A DNA stretch of 64,000 bases from Pseudoalteromonas sp. 0303 (lineage in GTDB: Bacteria; Pseudomonadota; Gammaproteobacteria; Enterobacterales; Alteromonadaceae): positions 133,787 through 197,786 of the forward strand of contig NZ_JABVXF010000003.1 of assembly GCF_013349995.1 (NCBI RefSeq). The letters run 5' to 3'. A program made the position numbers and the translations under genes. This document shows, one piece after another, positions 61,791 to 64,000 of the stretch (positions are counted from its first letter, which is position 1; each line of letters opens with the position of its first letter). The notes below the pieces were generated by a model. It had not been told where the DNA came from, did no database searches, and was given only the letters and a program-made list of their open reading frames with translations.

Positions 61791-62714
61791 TTAAGCAGAC
61801 AATTTAGCTTCTGTTACTTTTTGAAATAACAATTCAGAAGCTTCAACATCCTTGACGATCACCTCGCCTTCTGAACTTAAGTACCCTAAATTAGCCATTT
61901 GTTTTAGAACTATCGATAAATTAAACAATGCTTGGAACTCTTCTAAATGTACAATAGGTAGTAATTTAAAATCTAATTTCAAACTAAAAACGTTACTAGC
62001 ATCAGACGACTGTTTTACACGTTGAGACTGGATCCCAAACTCAAAACGATCTAATAAAGATGAGTAGTTTTTAATAAGTTGTTCAAAATAATTAACTACG
62101 TTATCAATTGATTCAGATACAACTTCTAACTTTGTTTGTTGAGCTTTCATTTTTTCGATTTCTTCAAATACTCTCTCGCGCTCTTGTTTGACTCGCTCAA
62201 GTGATTCTTTTGCCTTTTTTCTTGAAAAAAAGCCCAAAGTTAAAATCATTCCAGCAGTCTCTAAAAAACCCATTTGATCGAAATCAATTAGAATCAAATT
62301 CTCTTTACTTCTGATCTCTTGGTTCTTATTTAACTCATAGATTGAGCCGTCAAAAAAGTCTTCGAAAGGTAAGCCTTTTACCGTTACATTGTGAATACGA
62401 TTAGCAATAGATTTAAAGCGTTCAAATTGCTTTTCATAAATTTCTTTTTTATTTAAATTAATTTTTGAGACTTTTTCTTGTATTTCTTGGCTAATCTGTT
62501 GAACAGCCTCTTGATAATTAGCTCTCGCTTTATCATATCGTTCATTAATTTCATCATGGATTGCTTCAGCTTCGTCAGTATAATGCTTACCAGTGAATGC
62601 ATTCCAAACCTTTGAGCAGGTTTCTTTAACTTTATCTACTATGCTAGATGCAGTACTTTTTAGAGAATTACATTTACTTGCAACCCAACTTTTCGCTCTA
62701 CTAAGCCACCCCAT
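61791..62714 (-). CDS. 307-aa protein with amphipathic N-terminus and coiled coil
   Basis: Starts MGWLSRAKSWVASKCNSLKS, an amphipathic helix suited to lying on a membrane. Two long coiled-coil stretches follow (about 50-110 and 160-215, KKAKESLERVKQERERVFEE), separated by a short hydrophobic hairpin (LETAGMILTLGFF). The C-terminal domain is helical (EEFQALFNLSIVLKQMANLG). No family recognised. Its start overlaps the TerB-like gene by 14 bases, so they are translationally coupled. Confidence 0.75.
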   Translation of the reverse strand: MGWLSRAKSWVASKCNSLKSTASSIVDKVKETCSKVWNAFTGKHYTDEAEAIHDEINERYDKARANYQEAVQQISQEIQEKVSKINLNKKEIYEKQFERFKSIANRIHNVTVKGLPFEDFFDGSIYELNKNQEIRSKENLILIDFDQMGFLETAGMILTLGFFSRKKAKESLERVKQERERVFEEIEKMKAQQTKLEVVSESIDNVVNYFEQLIKNYSSLLDRFEFGIQSQRVKQSSDASNVFSLKLDFKLLPIVHLEEFQALFNLSIVLKQMANLGYLSSEGEVIVKDVEASELLFQKVTEAKLSA

Positions 62715-63123
62715 TTTCTTCTCCCTTAAAAATCAGGTTATAGCCCTCACTAACAATATCATTCATCGCTTCAACCCATCGTTGATAGCGCTTATATTCA
62801 TACGCCTCGATTTCAAAAGTATTAGCTAACTTAGCCATAAATTTTTCTTCTTCTTCGCAGAAATCACCATCCGCTAAAAGGATACCGAATAGTTCAATAA
62901 TGATTATTCTTTTCGATTTTATAGACGATTTACCAAGTACTTTAATTACAGAATCAATATTGTCTTGTTTCTGAACCTTAAAACCACTTAAATCACACTC
63001 ATTAAGGAACGAAGCAAAAACTTCTTGTTCCTCCTCTTTATGCTCCCCATTTAAGCCCATTGAAAATTTGGCTAGCTCTAAAAAGTTTTTCTTCTCACCA
63101 ATGTTTAATTCAGATAAATACAC
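62701..63123 (-). CDS. TerB-like (DjlA-N fold) protein
   Basis: 140 aa, all helical and acidic. Two metal-binding-like motifs of the TerB domain are visible: LNGEHKEEEQEVFASF near residue 24-40 and ADGDFCEEEEKFMAKLA near 85-105. TerB-type domains are known from tellurite-resistance-type stress and phage-related systems. It overlaps the downstream gene and follows the coiled-coil gene by 10 bases. Confidence 0.78.
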   Translation of the reverse strand: MYLSELNIGEKKNFLELAKFSMGLNGEHKEEEQEVFASFLNECDLSGFKVQKQDNIDSVIKVLGKSSIKSKRIIIIELFGILLADGDFCEEEEKFMAKLANTFEIEAYEYKRYQRWVEAMNDIVSEGYNLIFKGEENGVA

Positions 63124-63133
63124 TCAAATACTC

Positions 63134-64000
63134 CTAATAGCTTTTTTCTACTTTTTCGACAGTACCGTGCTCGTTACGAACGTGCTCGACTCTAGATTGC
63201 ACTTCTCCAGCACCATCGTATAAATATTCAAATATAACGTTTCCATCGAGATCAAACTCAACACCTTTTTGAGGTTTTCCGGCATCATCAAAATACATTT
63301 GATACTTTAAGTGCTCGCCAGAAAATGTATCCGTACTTCTTTTTATTCCATTTTCATAAAAAACATTTGTAATTTGACCAGTGAATTTATCCTCAATAGT
63401 CAATACCTTGCAATCACCTAATTTTTTTACAAAATCTTCTGATTCAACAGTTAAGTCTTTATGCTTTGCTAACTCATTTGTTAACTCAATAAGGTTATCT
63501 ACTCGTATAGATTGCAAAATTGAACTTAAATTTTCGAAGTTCGATAGCTGTTTTTGGTTCGTATCAAATGCTATTTTGCGTTGTTCTTTAGTTTGTTCAC
63601 TCAATAATTTAGTAATACTCGTCTCTACATTATTTAAATTACTTAAAAGAGTACTTTGATTTTGCTCTTCACATTTCAATGAAGTTTCAAAGCCTCTATT
63701 CAATTCTTGTGTCATTTCAGACTTAGTGTCTTTAATCAAAGCTTCAGTTCGCTGCGCTGACTCAACAACCATACCCACTTGTTCTTTCTGTGCTGTCGTC
63801 AAATCAGAATGAAAACGAGTAATGAGATTTTCAAGTTCTGTAGCTTTTTCTCTTGTAACTTGCTTTTGTGCATTACTACTATCAACAGAGCTCTGCTCAA
63901 GAGCAACTAACTTTTCTTTAACCAAATCCGTTAGCTCTTGAAGGCCATCTCTGAGTTGATTTGTTGACTCATCAACTTTTTTTGCAGTTGCTTCCTCTGA
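63134..64000 (-). CDS. Coiled-coil protein with YwqK/MORN-like tail, 5' end outside the window
   Basis: The frame is open through the right edge, so the start lies beyond the window. About 288 codons are visible: a long coiled coil (VDESTNQLRDGLQELTDLVK onward, to about the middle), then a beta-hairpin repeat domain (FYENGIKRSTDTFSGEHLKY, YFDDAGKPQKGVEFDLDGNV, EYLYDGAGEVQSRVEHV) resembling YwqK/MORN repeats. First visible gene of the accessory operon. No family recognised for the coiled-coil part. Confidence 0.78.
   Translation of the reverse strand, partial: SEEATAKKVDESTNQLRDGLQELTDLVKEKLVALEQSSVDSSNAQKQVTREKATELENLITRFHSDLTTAQKEQVGMVVESAQRTEALIKDTKSEMTQELNRGFETSLKCEEQNQSTLLSNLNNVETSITKLLSEQTKEQRKIAFDTNQKQLSNFENLSSILQSIRVDNLIELTNELAKHKDLTVESEDFVKKLGDCKVLTIEDKFTGQITNVFYENGIKRSTDTFSGEHLKYQMYFDDAGKPQKGVEFDLDGNVIFEYLYDGAGEVQSRVEHVRNEHGTVEKVEKSY

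Noticed and set aside
59867..64000. Integrative element with att sites
   Set aside because: Direct repeats are present but no integrase, tRNA or second boundary is seen inside the window; kept only as a finding.

Overview
The window looks like chromosome of a marine gammaproteobacterium of the order Alteromonadales, most likely Pseudoalteromonas. This is inferred from gene content: a TonB-dependent receptor, secreted S9 peptidase, Cry-DASH, PrpE, Tat-exported PhoX-like protein, a DUF4785/lipase pair, several diguanylate cyclases, and an AT-leaning base composition. No rRNA, tRNA, integrase, transposase or CRISPR array was seen.

Layout. 0-9.1 kb: end of a DUF3754 gene, an S9 peptidase, a ROK regulator diverging from a FucP-type sugar transporter around a 33-bp palindrome, two tandem look-alike membrane proteins, an orphan solute-binding protein and propionate-CoA ligase. 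9.1-23.8 kb: a 42-codon gene, DUF2799 lipoprotein, PAS-GGDEF enzyme, Cry-DASH, POTRA/beta-barrel protein, VOC protein, a wrecked MFS gene, TonB receptor, hydrolase, PhoX-like protein, a Fur-box-like dyad, two convergent genes fused tail to tail by a deletion, and an Lrp/LysE pair. 23.9-40.5 kb: two more GGDEF enzymes, cytochrome b561, LytTR regulator, CBS protein, Dps, CorA, a serine hydrolase that seems to have lost its membrane anchor by a frameshift, two HTH/membrane-protein pairs, an AraC regulator and a secreted C15-like protein with Ser at the catalytic Cys position. 40.6-49.2 kb: a scar of an H-NOX/hybrid-kinase locus, GH43, a beheaded Kelch gene, a Zur-box-like site ahead of a COG0523 GTPase and DUF1826, a YqhA-like protein, and a LysR regulator diverging from a DJ-1/PfpI protein and a YqhD-like dehydrogenase (aldehyde detoxification).

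49.2-59.8 kb holds ordinary genes (CDGSH-glutamate-synthase fusion, AcpH, CPBP protease, DUF4785, lipase, Na/Pi transporter), but most longer intergenic gaps are filled with a dispersed repeat family and short tandem repeats that I did not see in the first 49 kb.

58.6-64 kb is visibly AT-richer and accessory in character: a 217-aa orphan behind a 38-bp palindrome, and a four-gene operon that runs off the right edge. It encodes a coiled-coil protein with a YwqK/MORN-like tail, a TerB-like protein, a protein with an amphipathic N-terminus and coiled coil, and a 588-aa membrane protein. This is the best candidate here for an undescribed system, possibly a membrane-linked stress or phage-defence module; the function is inference. 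A recurring theme is small-scale gene decay (deletions, single-base frameshifts, one nonsense codon), for which assembly error must be excluded.
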